NCBI GenBank assembly: GCA_020024185.1
Contig: JAHHUD010000013.1
Span: forward strand, 1-32,631
Source of the DNA: Oscillospiraceae bacterium
Lineage (GTDB): Bacteria > Bacillota > Clostridia > Oscillospirales > Ruminococcaceae
Length of the DNA stretch: 32,631 nt
Reading direction: 5' to 3'
Below the pieces are notes generated by a model. The model had not been told where the DNA came from. It saw nothing but the letters and a program-made list of their open reading frames with translations, and did no database searches. Positions 1 through 6,836 of this stretch are shown here, piece after piece (the first letter of the stretch is position 1; every line of letters starts with the position of its first letter). The position numbers and the translations under genes are program-made.

Positions 1-165
1 AGAAAAAAACAAACAGCTAAGTATATCTCTTATGAAAAGTCTTATTTTTCCTTTATATAATACAATTCCTATTATTTGGCTGAAAACAGCTGTTATAAAT
101 CCAGCCACCATACTGAATACAAAATCCTGCAACAACCATACATAATTAACACTTTCAAATATCAT
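1..165 (-). CDS. yabQ: YabQ-like spore cortex protein, partial (N-terminal part only)
   Basis: Reading the minus strand from an ATG that overlaps the yabP stop codon (ATGA), a frame runs open to the window edge for 55 codons, so only the N-terminus is visible. It encodes a short start, a hydrophobic segment (about residues 15-35), then a basic KGKIRLFIRDIL stretch followed by another hydrophobic run. This layout of two membrane segments flanking a charged R...RDIL motif resembles YabQ, a membrane protein needed for spore cortex formation in Bacillus. The four-base overlap with yabP implies translational coupling. The assignment rests on the motif plus position directly after yabP. The rest of the gene, and the divIC gene expected after it, lie outside the window. 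Confidence 0.8.
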   Translation of the reverse strand, partial: MIFESVNYVWLLQDFVFSMVAGFITAVFSQIIGIVLYKGKIRLFIRDILSCLFFS

Positions 166-434
166 CGCAGTAATTTTGCAATGCCACTTTCACTTTTGCC
201 TCTGGTGGCTTGATATTGAATAAAGTCTATATCTCCTGTTATCTGCATGGTTTTACTATTTGTGCTCATTTCTCCTGCAATAATATTTTTGCCGGAAATA
301 ATCATTTTTCCATAGTCTGTTTTCAAAATAACTTTATGTTCATCATAAGCAACAATCTGATTAACCCCAGTTATTTTCATATTTTTTCTATTTTCCAAAA
401 ACACAGTATGTTCTGATAAAATTTTATCGGCCAT
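162..434 (-). CDS. yabP: YabP family sporulation protein
   Basis: This 90-residue protein belongs to the YabP/YqfC family, small proteins made in the mother cell during sporulation; YabP is linked to spore cortex assembly. The visible features are family-like: an N-terminal LENRKNMKITGVNQIVAYDE segment, then alternating beta-type stretches with K-T-D-Y-G and I-S-G-K-N turns. I chose the ATG encoding MADK rather than the upstream ATG encoding MHKG because AAAGGGGTG lies about eight bases before it; the upstream choice would put the ribosome binding site inside the gene. It overlaps yabQ by four bases and follows rqcP by about 40 bases, which matches the Bacillus yabO-yabP-yabQ order and supports the call. 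Confidence 0.9.
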   Translation of the reverse strand: MADKILSEHTVFLENRKNMKITGVNQIVAYDEHKVILKTDYGKMIISGKNIIAGEMSTNSKTMQITGDIDFIQYQATRGKSESGIAKLLR

Positions 435-476
435 ATATAACACCCCTTTATGCAATATATGTCCGATAATTTTATT

Positions 477-719
477 TTATTCTATAACTGTGTACATTTC
501 TCTTGCGCCGTCTTTTGTATTTACATTATCAACACTGAGTACCTTTACTTTTACGGGACTTGTGCCAAACATAATTTCAATTTCATCGCCTATTTTAACT
601 TGATATGATGCTTTTACTTCTCTGCCGTTAACGCATATTCTGCCTGCGTCTGCAACTTCGTTTGCAACTGTACGGCGTTTGATAAGACGTGAAACTTTTA
701 AAAATTTGTCTATACGCAT
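477..719 (-). CDS. rqcP: RqcP (YabO), S4-domain ribosome quality control protein
   Basis: The 80-residue product is essentially one S4 RNA-binding domain: MRIDKFLKVSRLIKRRTVANEVADAGRICVNGREVK carries the alpha-L motif with the basic RLIKRRT helix and the G-R-I-x-V-N-G turn. RqcP works with RqcH on stalled 50S subunits to support C-terminal alanine tailing in Firmicutes; this role is family knowledge, not read from this DNA. AAAGGAG sits eight bases before the ATG. A terminator hairpin lies between it and the upstream hup gene, so its expression probably depends on read-through from hup or an unseen promoter. The length equals that of other family members. Confidence 0.92.
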   Translation of the reverse strand: MRIDKFLKVSRLIKRRTVANEVADAGRICVNGREVKASYQVKIGDEIEIMFGTSPVKVKVLSVDNVNTKDGAREMYTVIE

Positions 720-736
720 TTATAATCTCCTTTATA

Positions 737-766
737 AAAAGCCGATACACATCAGTATCGGCTTTT
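737..766 (-). terminator. Intrinsic terminator after hup
   Basis: A 12-bp perfect stem (737-748 with 755-766, core GCCGATAC/GTATCGGC) has a six-base loop. Read on the minus strand it ends in CTTTTTATAAA, giving a short T tract. It lies between the hup stop codon and the rqcP ribosome binding site, so it should trim most hup transcripts and let only a fraction continue into rqcP-yabP-yabQ. Confidence 0.8.
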
Positions 767-776
767 CCTGGTTTTA

Positions 777-1052
777 TTATTTTGCAACAGCGTCTTTAAG
801 AGCTTTACCTGCTTTAAATACAGGAGCTTTGCTTGCTGGGATATCAATTGGCTGTTTTGTTTTTGGGTTATGACCTTTTCTTGCTGCTCTTTCTTTAACT
901 TCAAAAGTACCAAAACCTACTAAAGCAACTTTATCTCCACTGCTGAGTGCTTCTGTGATTGCATCAATAACAGCTGAAACTGCCACATCAGCATCTTTTT
1001 TTGTAAATTCTGTTTTTTCTGCTACTTTTGCAATTAAATCCATTTTAGTCAT
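777..1052 (-). CDS. hup: HU family DNA-binding protein
   Basis: This 91-residue protein is a canonical HU, a homodimeric nucleoid protein that bends DNA. The N-terminal helices (MTKMDLIAKVAEKTEFTKKDA), the VALVGFGTFEVKERAARKGHNPKT beta-arm entry and the basic arm tip with the intercalating proline (I-D-I-P-A-S) are all present at normal spacing, ending in VFKAGKALKDAVAK. GGAGG stands ahead of the ATG. Codon use is enriched for a small set of codons, as expected for an abundant protein. It has its own promoter (1136-1164) and terminator (737-766), so it forms an autonomous unit inside the yab cluster. Confidence 0.97.
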   Translation of the reverse strand: MTKMDLIAKVAEKTEFTKKDADVAVSAVIDAITEALSSGDKVALVGFGTFEVKERAARKGHNPKTKQPIDIPASKAPVFKAGKALKDAVAK

Positions 1053-1072
1053 TTTTCATATCCTCCTATTTT

Positions 1073-1093
1073 ACTGGTAAATACCATACCAGT
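1073..1093 (-). promoter_or_regulatory. Hairpin in the hup 5' untranslated region
   Basis: A perfect 7-bp inverted repeat, ACTGGTA/TACCAGT with a seven-base loop, lies just upstream of the hup ribosome binding site and downstream of its predicted start of transcription. It could stabilise the mRNA 5' end or be a protein-binding site. Its function is inference only. Confidence 0.4.
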
Positions 1094-1135
1094 TTACTTT
1101 TAAATTAATACAATAGTGTGTACATAATATTATTT

Positions 1136-1164
1136 ATATTACCAAATTGACATGATATTTGCAA
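1136..1164 (-). promoter_or_regulatory. SigA-type promoter of hup
   Basis: On the minus strand TTGCAA (1159-1164) and TAATAT (1136-1141) are separated by exactly 17 bases, a good housekeeping promoter. It lies about 84 bases before the hup start codon and just past the mazG stop, giving hup transcription independent of the upstream genes. Confidence 0.65.
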
Positions 1165-1166
1165 TA

Positions 1167-1886
1167 TTATTTTTGTAATTTACTGTCCAATCCTTTAAAA
1201 TATTCAAGTTTTTTCGCATTTTCAAATGCAAGAGCTTCCTCTGCATCTGTTTTTAAACTTGCAGATAACATAACAGTATCAAATAACAGCTTACCCATGA
1301 TAGCTGTACAATCATCTTTATTTTCTATTTTATCTTTAACTTGTGAAATTATATTTTCAATATCACATATAATATCTTTTGGATTTTGTTCTATAAGCTG
1401 TCCTGCAACTGCCCTTTTTTGAAGTTTTTGTGCATACATAAGAGCCGGAAAACTTTTTGGCACTGCATCTAAAGTTTCACTTACCGTTTTCTGTCCTTTT
1501 TCTTCTTTTTTTATTTCTTCCCACTTATTCAAAACACCTTCAACAGTTTTATTATCATATCCTGCAAAAATATGTGGATGACGCAGTACAAGTTTTTGAG
1601 CAACGCCATCTACAACATCGCCGAAATCAAAAATATTTTCTTCTTTTTCAAACTGTGCATGAAGCAATATCTGCAATAATACATCACCAAGTTCTTCTTG
1701 CATAAGTGTTTTATCATCAAGGTCAATTGCTTCAATTGCTTCGTACGTTTCTTCTATAAAATTTTTTCTTATTGTTTTGTGAGTTTGCACTTTATCCCAA
1801 GGACAACCATGGTCTTTATCTCTCAGCATATCCACAATTTTAAGCAAATCATTTATATCATATCTGTTTTTTATTTCAAATCCCAT
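1167..1886 (-). CDS. mazG: MazG nucleoside triphosphate pyrophosphohydrolase
   Basis: The 239-residue protein is an all-alpha MazG NTP pyrophosphohydrolase that converts NTPs/dNTPs to monophosphates plus pyrophosphate, a house-cleaning role. The N-terminal CPWDKVQTHKTIRKNFIEETYEAIEAID holds the EExxE metal-binding motif, followed by the matching EELGDVLLQILLHA (ExxD) motif. The second, less conserved MazG half occupies the C-terminal part. In Bacillus the homologue YabN is fused to an N-terminal methylase-like domain; that domain is absent here. AGGAG precedes the ATG. It sits 51 bases after the flippase gene in the same direction, as yabN follows yabM in Bacillus. Confidence 0.95.
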   Translation of the reverse strand: MGFEIKNRYDINDLLKIVDMLRDKDHGCPWDKVQTHKTIRKNFIEETYEAIEAIDLDDKTLMQEELGDVLLQILLHAQFEKEENIFDFGDVVDGVAQKLVLRHPHIFAGYDNKTVEGVLNKWEEIKKEEKGQKTVSETLDAVPKSFPALMYAQKLQKRAVAGQLIEQNPKDIICDIENIISQVKDKIENKDDCTAIMGKLLFDTVMLSASLKTDAEEALAFENAKKLEYFKGLDSKLQK

Positions 1887-1937
1887 AATTTAATCTCCTG
1901 TTATTTTATTAATAACAATATGATACTCTTTTAAACT

Positions 1938-3500
1938 CTATATATCAATAAAAAATCCCGTCATAATTGTTATTAAAAAATATAACAAACAGAAAAATAT
2001 TCCGGAAAATGCAACTGTCCAAAATAACGGTAATGATAAAAGTGCTGTTTTCATAATATACATAACTGCTGTTATAGATACAATTGAAGCTGAAACCGGA
2101 ACAAACAATATTTTTATAAAACTAAATTTTATTCCAAATTCTTTTACTTTAAACATACTTAGCACAAATATTATTGTATAAAAAATACAAGTTGATACAG
2201 CAAATGCTTTTATATTTATTTGTGGTATTGTTGATAGTATCACACTTATTATACATTTTATTATTGATGAAAAAAGTAAAATTCTGAATACACAATCACT
2301 TTTTTCCAAAGCGTATAAAATATTATTAAATGCACTGATAAAAGATGCAGCGATTCCAAAAGGTATTATTATTGCAAGTAATGAAGAAGAAATCTCTGTT
2401 TGATTTTCTGTTGTAGAAAATAAAAATAATAATATTTGTTTTCTGTAAACAAAAGCATAAGTACACATAGGTACACTTATTCCACTTGTTATCCTAAATA
2501 ATCTATTTGCAGATTTTTGCAATTGAGATTTATTTTCTGTAACAGTTACTTTTGTTATATATGGCAAACACGCAACGCCAATAGATGACAATACTGCTGG
2601 CACAAGATTAAATATTGTGAGAACCATTCCCTGATATATACCAAAAAGATAAATTGATATTTCCCCTGCACTCTTAAATGAGCCTCCTTTATAGCTTTGC
2701 ATAACAATATCTGGTGGTAAATTTTTGATAATCGGCAAACAAACTGCTGTATCAAAAAAGCTTACAAGCGATACCAAAAGTGCAGAAACAGAAATTGGCA
2801 CTGACATTTTAAGAAGTGTTTTTGAGCATACTTCTTTTAATAATTTAAATTTTACTGCGCCTTTTTCTTTTACTGAAAAAAACAAATATGATGCACATAT
2901 ACATCCTGATATTGATACTGCCAAAAGACATGAAATAACAGGTAAATCCTGTTGAGTATTATTCATAACATATTTTATAAAAAATACGCCACACAATCCA
3001 AATGTTGTTTTGCTTACACTTTCAAGAATATTTGATATGGCTGTTGGCATCATATTCATTTTACCTTGTGTATATCCTTTATATACATTTTCTGCTGTTG
3101 CAAAAAGTATGTTTGGAGATAGTATAACTGCACCTGTAAAAATAATTTTATCATTTAATCTTTTTGAATATACTGCACAAAAAGCCAAAAAAATTATAGT
3201 AAGAAAAAAAGAAAGTGTCATATAAAGCATCATAGCTTTTATTTTTAATGATACCAATTTTTTTGTATCTTTATTTGCGTAATACTGGGCTGTAAATTTT
3301 GAAATGCACGGCGCTATACCAGCTGTTGCAAAAGAATAAAATGGCATAAAAATATTAAATATCGTGCTGTATCTTCCCATAGAATACGGCCCAAGCATTC
3401 TGGTTAATGGTATACGATAAGCTGCGCTAAGCACTTTTACCAAAACTCCACTTAAAACCAAAATTGCTCCAGCTTTAAGAAAATGGTTGTCTTTTTTCAT
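1938..3500 (-). CDS. SpoVB/YabM-type polysaccharide (lipid) flippase, MOP superfamily
   Basis: This 520-residue integral membrane protein has about 14 hydrophobic segments spread over its length and the typical N-terminus of the MOP/MATE-like polysaccharide transporters (LKAGAILVLSGVLVKVLSAAYRIPLTRMLGP...G.Y). The close relatives SpoVB and YabM carry the same R-I-P-L-x-R-x-L-G-x-x-x-x-G pattern and are thought to move lipid-linked precursors, with SpoVB needed for spore cortex synthesis. Position directly upstream of mazG matches Bacillus yabM. I cannot decide between a cortex-specific and a general envelope role. The ribosome binding site (GAGAG) is weak. No charged catalytic motif is expected in this family. 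Confidence 0.85.
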   Translation of the reverse strand: MKKDNHFLKAGAILVLSGVLVKVLSAAYRIPLTRMLGPYSMGRYSTIFNIFMPFYSFATAGIAPCISKFTAQYYANKDTKKLVSLKIKAMMLYMTLSFFLTIIFLAFCAVYSKRLNDKIIFTGAVILSPNILFATAENVYKGYTQGKMNMMPTAISNILESVSKTTFGLCGVFFIKYVMNNTQQDLPVISCLLAVSISGCICASYLFFSVKEKGAVKFKLLKEVCSKTLLKMSVPISVSALLVSLVSFFDTAVCLPIIKNLPPDIVMQSYKGGSFKSAGEISIYLFGIYQGMVLTIFNLVPAVLSSIGVACLPYITKVTVTENKSQLQKSANRLFRITSGISVPMCTYAFVYRKQILLFLFSTTENQTEISSSLLAIIIPFGIAASFISAFNNILYALEKSDCVFRILLFSSIIKCIISVILSTIPQINIKAFAVSTCIFYTIIFVLSMFKVKEFGIKFSFIKILFVPVSASIVSITAVMYIMKTALLSLPLFWTVAFSGIFFCLLYFLITIMTGFFIDI

Positions 3501-3535
3501 ATAAAACTCTCGCTTATTTTTTGTTTTATATTATT

Positions 3536-3564
3536 TATATATATTTTTAAGCTTTTTTATGCAA
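3536..3564 (-). promoter_or_regulatory. Candidate promoter of the spoVB-mazG unit
   Basis: On the minus strand TTGCAT (3559-3564) and TATATA (3536-3541) are spaced by 17 bases, 36 bases before the start codon. The surrounding DNA is so AT-rich that several alternative -10 boxes exist, and a sporulation sigma factor promoter cannot be excluded. Confidence 0.35.
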
Positions 3565-3656
3565 CATCAATTTTCAACCAAAATCAACATAACAATTTGA
3601 TATAATATTTATATACATTTAAGAGTCAAATATCTTATAAATATATTAAATATAAA

Positions 3657-3687
3657 AAAGATACCCGGCTATAAACCAGATATCTTT
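3657..3687 (-). terminator. Intrinsic terminator after the radical SAM gene
   Basis: Arms 3657-3668 and 3676-3687 pair over 12 bp in minus-strand RNA (two G-U wobbles), with a seven-base loop followed by TTTTTTATATTT. It begins only a few bases past the stop codon of the radical SAM gene and so closes the spoIIR-radical SAM unit. Confidence 0.85.
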
Positions 3688-3694
3688 ATATATT

Positions 3695-4576
3695 CTACAC
3701 TCCATATAAGTTAAATGGCGGTATAAAGCTTTCGCTTGCAGATTCTCCCTCTTGTATAAATCCGTTTTCAAGTCCTATATCCACTGCAAAGTCAACGACT
3801 TCGTCATATTCTTGCTGTGTTATCTTTCTGTTTATTTCCGGATATTTATCAAGGTTTGTACAAGGTGTATACTGGCTCATAATGCTTATGTATATACTAT
3901 CCTTATAAGTATTATATAGGTATTCTATTATTTTTTTAGCTTGTTGTATTTGTCCCGGAAGTACAAGAACACGAACAATTACACCCTTTTGTATAATACC
4001 ATTATCGTCAAATACACACTCTCCAACTTGTTTTATCATTGTATCAATAGCCTTTTTTGCAATTTGTGGATAGTTATAACACGCTGAATATTTTTTTGCA
4101 ATATCTTCATTTATATATTTAAAATCCGGCAAATACACATCAACAAGTCCATTTAAGTTCTCAATTGCCTGTGTTTTCTCATAACTGCTGGTATTATAAA
4201 TAACCGGTATTTTTAAACCTTTTTCCTTTGCCATTATAATACTTTTTGCAATTTTTTCTGAGTAATGTGTTGGAGTAACTAGATTGATATTATTAGCATT
4301 TTGATTTTGCAGTTCAATATAAATATCGCTTAATCTTTCCAATGTGATAGTTTTTCCAAATCCTAAATGTGAAATATCTTGATTTTGACAATATACACAT
4401 CCCATGTTGCAACCAGAAAAAAACACAGTTCCACTTCCGTTTTCTCCGGAAATACAAGGTTCTTCCCACATGTGCAATGCTGCACGGGACACTTTTATCT
4501 CCTCTGACATTTTACAGTATCCAACAGAAATATTTCTGTCTACATTACAATTTCTTGGGCATAAATTACACAACAT
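3695..4576 (-). CDS. PflX-type radical SAM protein (COG1313-like)
   Basis: The 293-residue product has the radical SAM cluster motif C56-xxx-C60-xx-C63 (FSGCNMGCVYCQN), the variant typical of pyruvate-formate-lyase-activating enzyme relatives. An extra N-terminal cysteine set (C3, C6, C10, C21) marks the uncharacterised PflX-like group and may hold a second metal site. A TIM-barrel-like body follows (TPTHYSEKI, VYLPDFKYI, RVLVLPGQI). The substrate of this group is unknown, and no glycyl-radical enzyme gene is nearby. I prefer the ATG encoding MLCNLC over a TTG nine bases earlier because GAAG then stands nine bases ahead. It follows spoIIR by about 80 bases in the same direction. Confidence 0.85.
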   Translation of the reverse strand: MLCNLCPRNCNVDRNISVGYCKMSEEIKVSRAALHMWEEPCISGENGSGTVFFSGCNMGCVYCQNQDISHLGFGKTITLERLSDIYIELQNQNANNINLVTPTHYSEKIAKSIIMAKEKGLKIPVIYNTSSYEKTQAIENLNGLVDVYLPDFKYINEDIAKKYSACYNYPQIAKKAIDTMIKQVGECVFDDNGIIQKGVIVRVLVLPGQIQQAKKIIEYLYNTYKDSIYISIMSQYTPCTNLDKYPEINRKITQQEYDEVVDFAVDIGLENGFIQEGESASESFIPPFNLYGV

Positions 4577-4655
4577 GGCACTCAACTTCGCTTTTTAATA
4601 AATTTCTGATTTATTATTTTAGCATAGTTAAAATCTATTTACAAGCAACGTAATT

Positions 4656-5264
4656 TTATAAGTTATTATATTTATCATATTCTTTATTAGAAAATTTCAT
4701 CTTTATATTTTCATATATTTCAACAATTTTAAATCTTGCAGTTATTTGATTTGTTTTTATAAAGTCATCTTGATTTTCAAGCACTATTTCTCCAACACTT
4801 TGACTGCATAATGCCGGATACATTACACACCACCAGTTTTTGCCTTCTGCTTTGCCAAGTTTTACAGTAAGTGCTTTATATTCTCCTTGTGGCAATGCAA
4901 AATCTGTATATTTTGTTGTATCAAAATAATAGTTTTCAATAGAGCATTTTGCAGTATATCCTGCATTTCTATTAACAAGATAACTATTTATTCTTTTTTC
5001 AAGCTCGAAAATATTTTTTTGGGTGATTTCAACCGCTTGATTAAAATCTTTTGCATTTATTGGCAAAATGTCTTCCATATTAAGTATTTCATCTCTGACT
5101 TCAATTTTTTGTTTTTGGTCAAAGTCAGAATTACTATTTGCTATAATATGCAATCTCAATGTATTTTCTTTTATGCTGTCAGCTTGAACAATATACTGAG
5201 AACATATAGAAAATATAGTTGTAAATAAAAGGGCAATAAGTACAGAAAATTCTTTTTTATTCAT
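4656..5264 (-). CDS. spoIIR: Stage II sporulation protein R (SpoIIR)
   Basis: This 202-residue protein is SpoIIR, the forespore-made secreted signal that triggers the membrane protease SpoIIGA to process pro-SigE in the mother cell. An N-terminal hydrophobic segment (about residues 5-27) serves as signal or anchor. It is followed by the hallmark LRLHIIANSNSDFDQKQKIEVRDEIL block and the GEYKALTVKLGKAEGKNWWCVMYPALC block around residues 120-150. I chose the ATG encoding MNKKEF because AGAGGAA precedes it at eight bases; an in-frame ATG 63 bases upstream has no ribosome binding site. About 165 bases upstream hold no gene. Presence of this gene is strong evidence for a spore-forming host. Confidence 0.95.
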   Translation of the reverse strand: MNKKEFSVLIALLFTTIFSICSQYIVQADSIKENTLRLHIIANSNSDFDQKQKIEVRDEILNMEDILPINAKDFNQAVEITQKNIFELEKRINSYLVNRNAGYTAKCSIENYYFDTTKYTDFALPQGEYKALTVKLGKAEGKNWWCVMYPALCSQSVGEIVLENQDDFIKTNQITARFKIVEIYENIKMKFSNKEYDKYNNL

Positions 5265-5429
5265 TTTAGTATTCCTCTGGTAAATTTTTGTAATTTTATT
5301 GTTGGACAAATATAAATTTATATTCATAAAAAATATTTTTTTATATTATTTTTATTATTTAAAATGATGGTTAAAACTATACTGTAAAGCAACAATATTT
5401 TGCCATTTTATCTAAATCCTTTTAAATAG

Positions 5430-5478
5430 AAAATAACACACGGTCAATTCAATAACTGAATTGACCGTGTGTTATTTT
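5430..5478 (-). terminator. Very strong intrinsic terminator (22-bp perfect stem)
   Basis: Arms 5430-5451 and 5457-5478 are perfect inverted repeats of 22 bp with a five-base loop and flanking A and T tracts, so it can act in both directions. It begins two bases past the stop codon of the repeat-bearing membrane gene and insulates spoIIR from upstream transcription. Confidence 0.95.
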
Positions 5479-5479
5479 T

Positions 5480-6517
5480 TTATGGCTCTATTATACCTGT
5501 TTCTTTTCCCTGTAAATCTTCTTTCTTTATTTTTTCTGACTGAAATACCAATTCTTTTATATATTTATCATTTTCTTTTGTAAATTGATATATATAAACA
5601 CCATCTTCTTCATCTGTCCATACAATAATATTAAGTTTTTGTTCATTAATTTCCTGTAACTTATAATATATTTTTTGATTATCAAATTCGGAATAAATCA
5701 TCAAGAAGATATCTTCTATCTTTTCAAATTCTTTCTTATTAAATATCTCTGCACTATTTATACTATCAAGTTTATCCTGAACATTATTTAAATTAGACTG
5801 AAGTTCATCTCTATCTATATTTCCAAATTCTTGCTTATCAAATATCTCTGCACTATTTATACTGTCAAGTTTATCTTGAATATTATTTAAGTTAGACTGA
5901 AGTTTATCTCTATCTATATAAGATTTATTATCATCTTTATGTATTATAAGCGAGCCAATAATACCAATACCAAAAATAGCAATTACAATAACATACTGCT
6001 TAACAATTGTTTTAACAGGGTGTCTATTACCCATCTCTTTACAGTGTTCAACAAACCATATAGATGACGCTATAAGTAGAAATACCATAATAATTGACAT
6101 TGCAATTATTGAATATTTTAAATATACATTCTCTGTGAAAAAAGCAAGCATTAACACCGGAGATTCAATTATTATCAATATCAAATACATCACAGGCATC
6201 CAGCTTCTTTTAAATGCCCTTTCACCGCTCAACACTTCTAAACTTGTTTCCGGTATAACAAGTTTATTTATTACTGCACCTATAGTAACAAATATCATAA
6301 TAATTTTAGAATGCTTTTCTGATAAATATGTATCCTTACTTGGAGCCATACTACCATAAATCAATGTTGCAAAAGCCATAACTAAGGATACAAATCCAAA
6401 TAAAGCTATAACAAAATCGTTTCCTTCATATGGAGATGCGAACACCAAAATACATATACTTGATGTCATCCATAAAAGCGACAATATTATATTTATTATA
6501 TGAGTTATTTTCTTCAT
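5480..6517 (-). CDS. Unrecognised six-helix membrane protein with a duplicated 33-residue segment
   Basis: I do not recognise this 345-residue protein. Its first about 200 residues contain six hydrophobic segments (roughly 8-28, 36-58, 72-88, 108-128, 134-155 and 170-192), the last ending in a basic KDDNK region. Next come two nearly identical 33-residue units, IDRDKLQSNLNN.. and IDRDELQSNLNN.., each with the heptad-like pattern QDKLDSINSAEIF, likely coiled coil. The last about 80 residues are a charged soluble domain with alternating beta-type stretches (KLNIIVWTDEEDGVYIYQFT). Topology suggests a membrane sensor or scaffold with a soluble tail, but no catalytic motif is visible. AAGG precedes the ATG. 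It follows a 77-residue membrane protein gene by 14 bases. Confidence 0.75.
   Translation of the reverse strand: MKKITHIINIILSLLWMTSSICILVFASPYEGNDFVIALFGFVSLVMAFATLIYGSMAPSKDTYLSEKHSKIIMIFVTIGAVINKLVIPETSLEVLSGERAFKRSWMPVMYLILIIIESPVLMLAFFTENVYLKYSIIAMSIIMVFLLIASSIWFVEHCKEMGNRHPVKTIVKQYVIVIAIFGIGIIGSLIIHKDDNKSYIDRDKLQSNLNNIQDKLDSINSAEIFDKQEFGNIDRDELQSNLNNVQDKLDSINSAEIFNKKEFEKIEDIFLMIYSEFDNQKIYYKLQEINEQKLNIIVWTDEEDGVYIYQFTKENDKYIKELVFQSEKIKKEDLQGKETGIIEP
5720..5917 (-). repeat. 99-bp in-frame direct tandem repeat, two copies
   Basis: Two adjoining 99-bp units (about 5720-5818 and 5819-5917) are nearly identical at DNA level, for instance sharing ATATCTCTGCACTATTTATA and TAGACTGAAGTT. They differ at a few positions, several of which are silent or conservative in the protein (K/E, I/V, D/N). 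The unit is a multiple of three, so it duplicates 33 residues without breaking the frame. Confidence 0.9.
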
Positions 6518-6531
6518 TTCATTTTACCTTA

Positions 6532-6765
6532 TTACTTAAATAAAAATATGATTATTACGAAAACAGCAAGCATTACAATTGTTACCATTCCTGCAATATT
6601 TTTTTGTTTAAATTTTTTATAAGAATATAATAAAAGCATTGCTACCAATAAAACAAGTATAATTGGTTGTATTGTAACAAGCATAGCTTGGTTTGTTATT
6701 CCTGCTATAATAAGTACAACTATTATAAATGCAATACCTCTTATTATTTTTTGTATTGTATCCAT
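6532..6765 (-). CDS. Small three-helix membrane protein, unknown function
   Basis: This 77-residue protein is almost wholly hydrophobic, with predicted membrane segments near residues 8-28, 30-47 and 58-76, separated by a basic loop YSYKKFKQKN that should face the cytoplasm. It has an excellent GGAGG seven bases before the ATG, which supports real translation. Fourteen bases separate it from the larger unrecognised membrane protein gene downstream, so the two probably work or are at least made together. The upstream terminator of rfbB leaves no room for a promoter. I do not recognise a family. Confidence 0.7.
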   Translation of the reverse strand: MDTIQKIIRGIAFIIVVLIIAGITNQAMLVTIQPIILVLLVAMLLLYSYKKFKQKNIAGMVTIVMLAVFVIIIFLFK

Positions 6766-6789
6766 TTATTCCTCCGTATTTTAAGCAAA

Positions 6790-6831
6790 ACCTCCCAATG
6801 TATTTTCGGTTATGAAAATACATTGGGAGGT
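6790..6831 (-). terminator. Intrinsic terminator after rfbB
   Basis: Arms 6790-6807 and 6814-6831 form an 18-bp perfect stem with a six-base loop; minus-strand RNA then reads TTTTGCTTAAA. The T tract is short for so strong a stem, so partial read-through into the two membrane protein genes is plausible. Confidence 0.85.
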
Positions 6832-6836
6832 AAATT

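Noticed and set aside
4596..4616. AATAAAT/ATTTATT hairpin between spoIIR and the radical SAM gene
   Set aside because: It is short, has no GC pairs and no T tract, so it is not a credible terminator.
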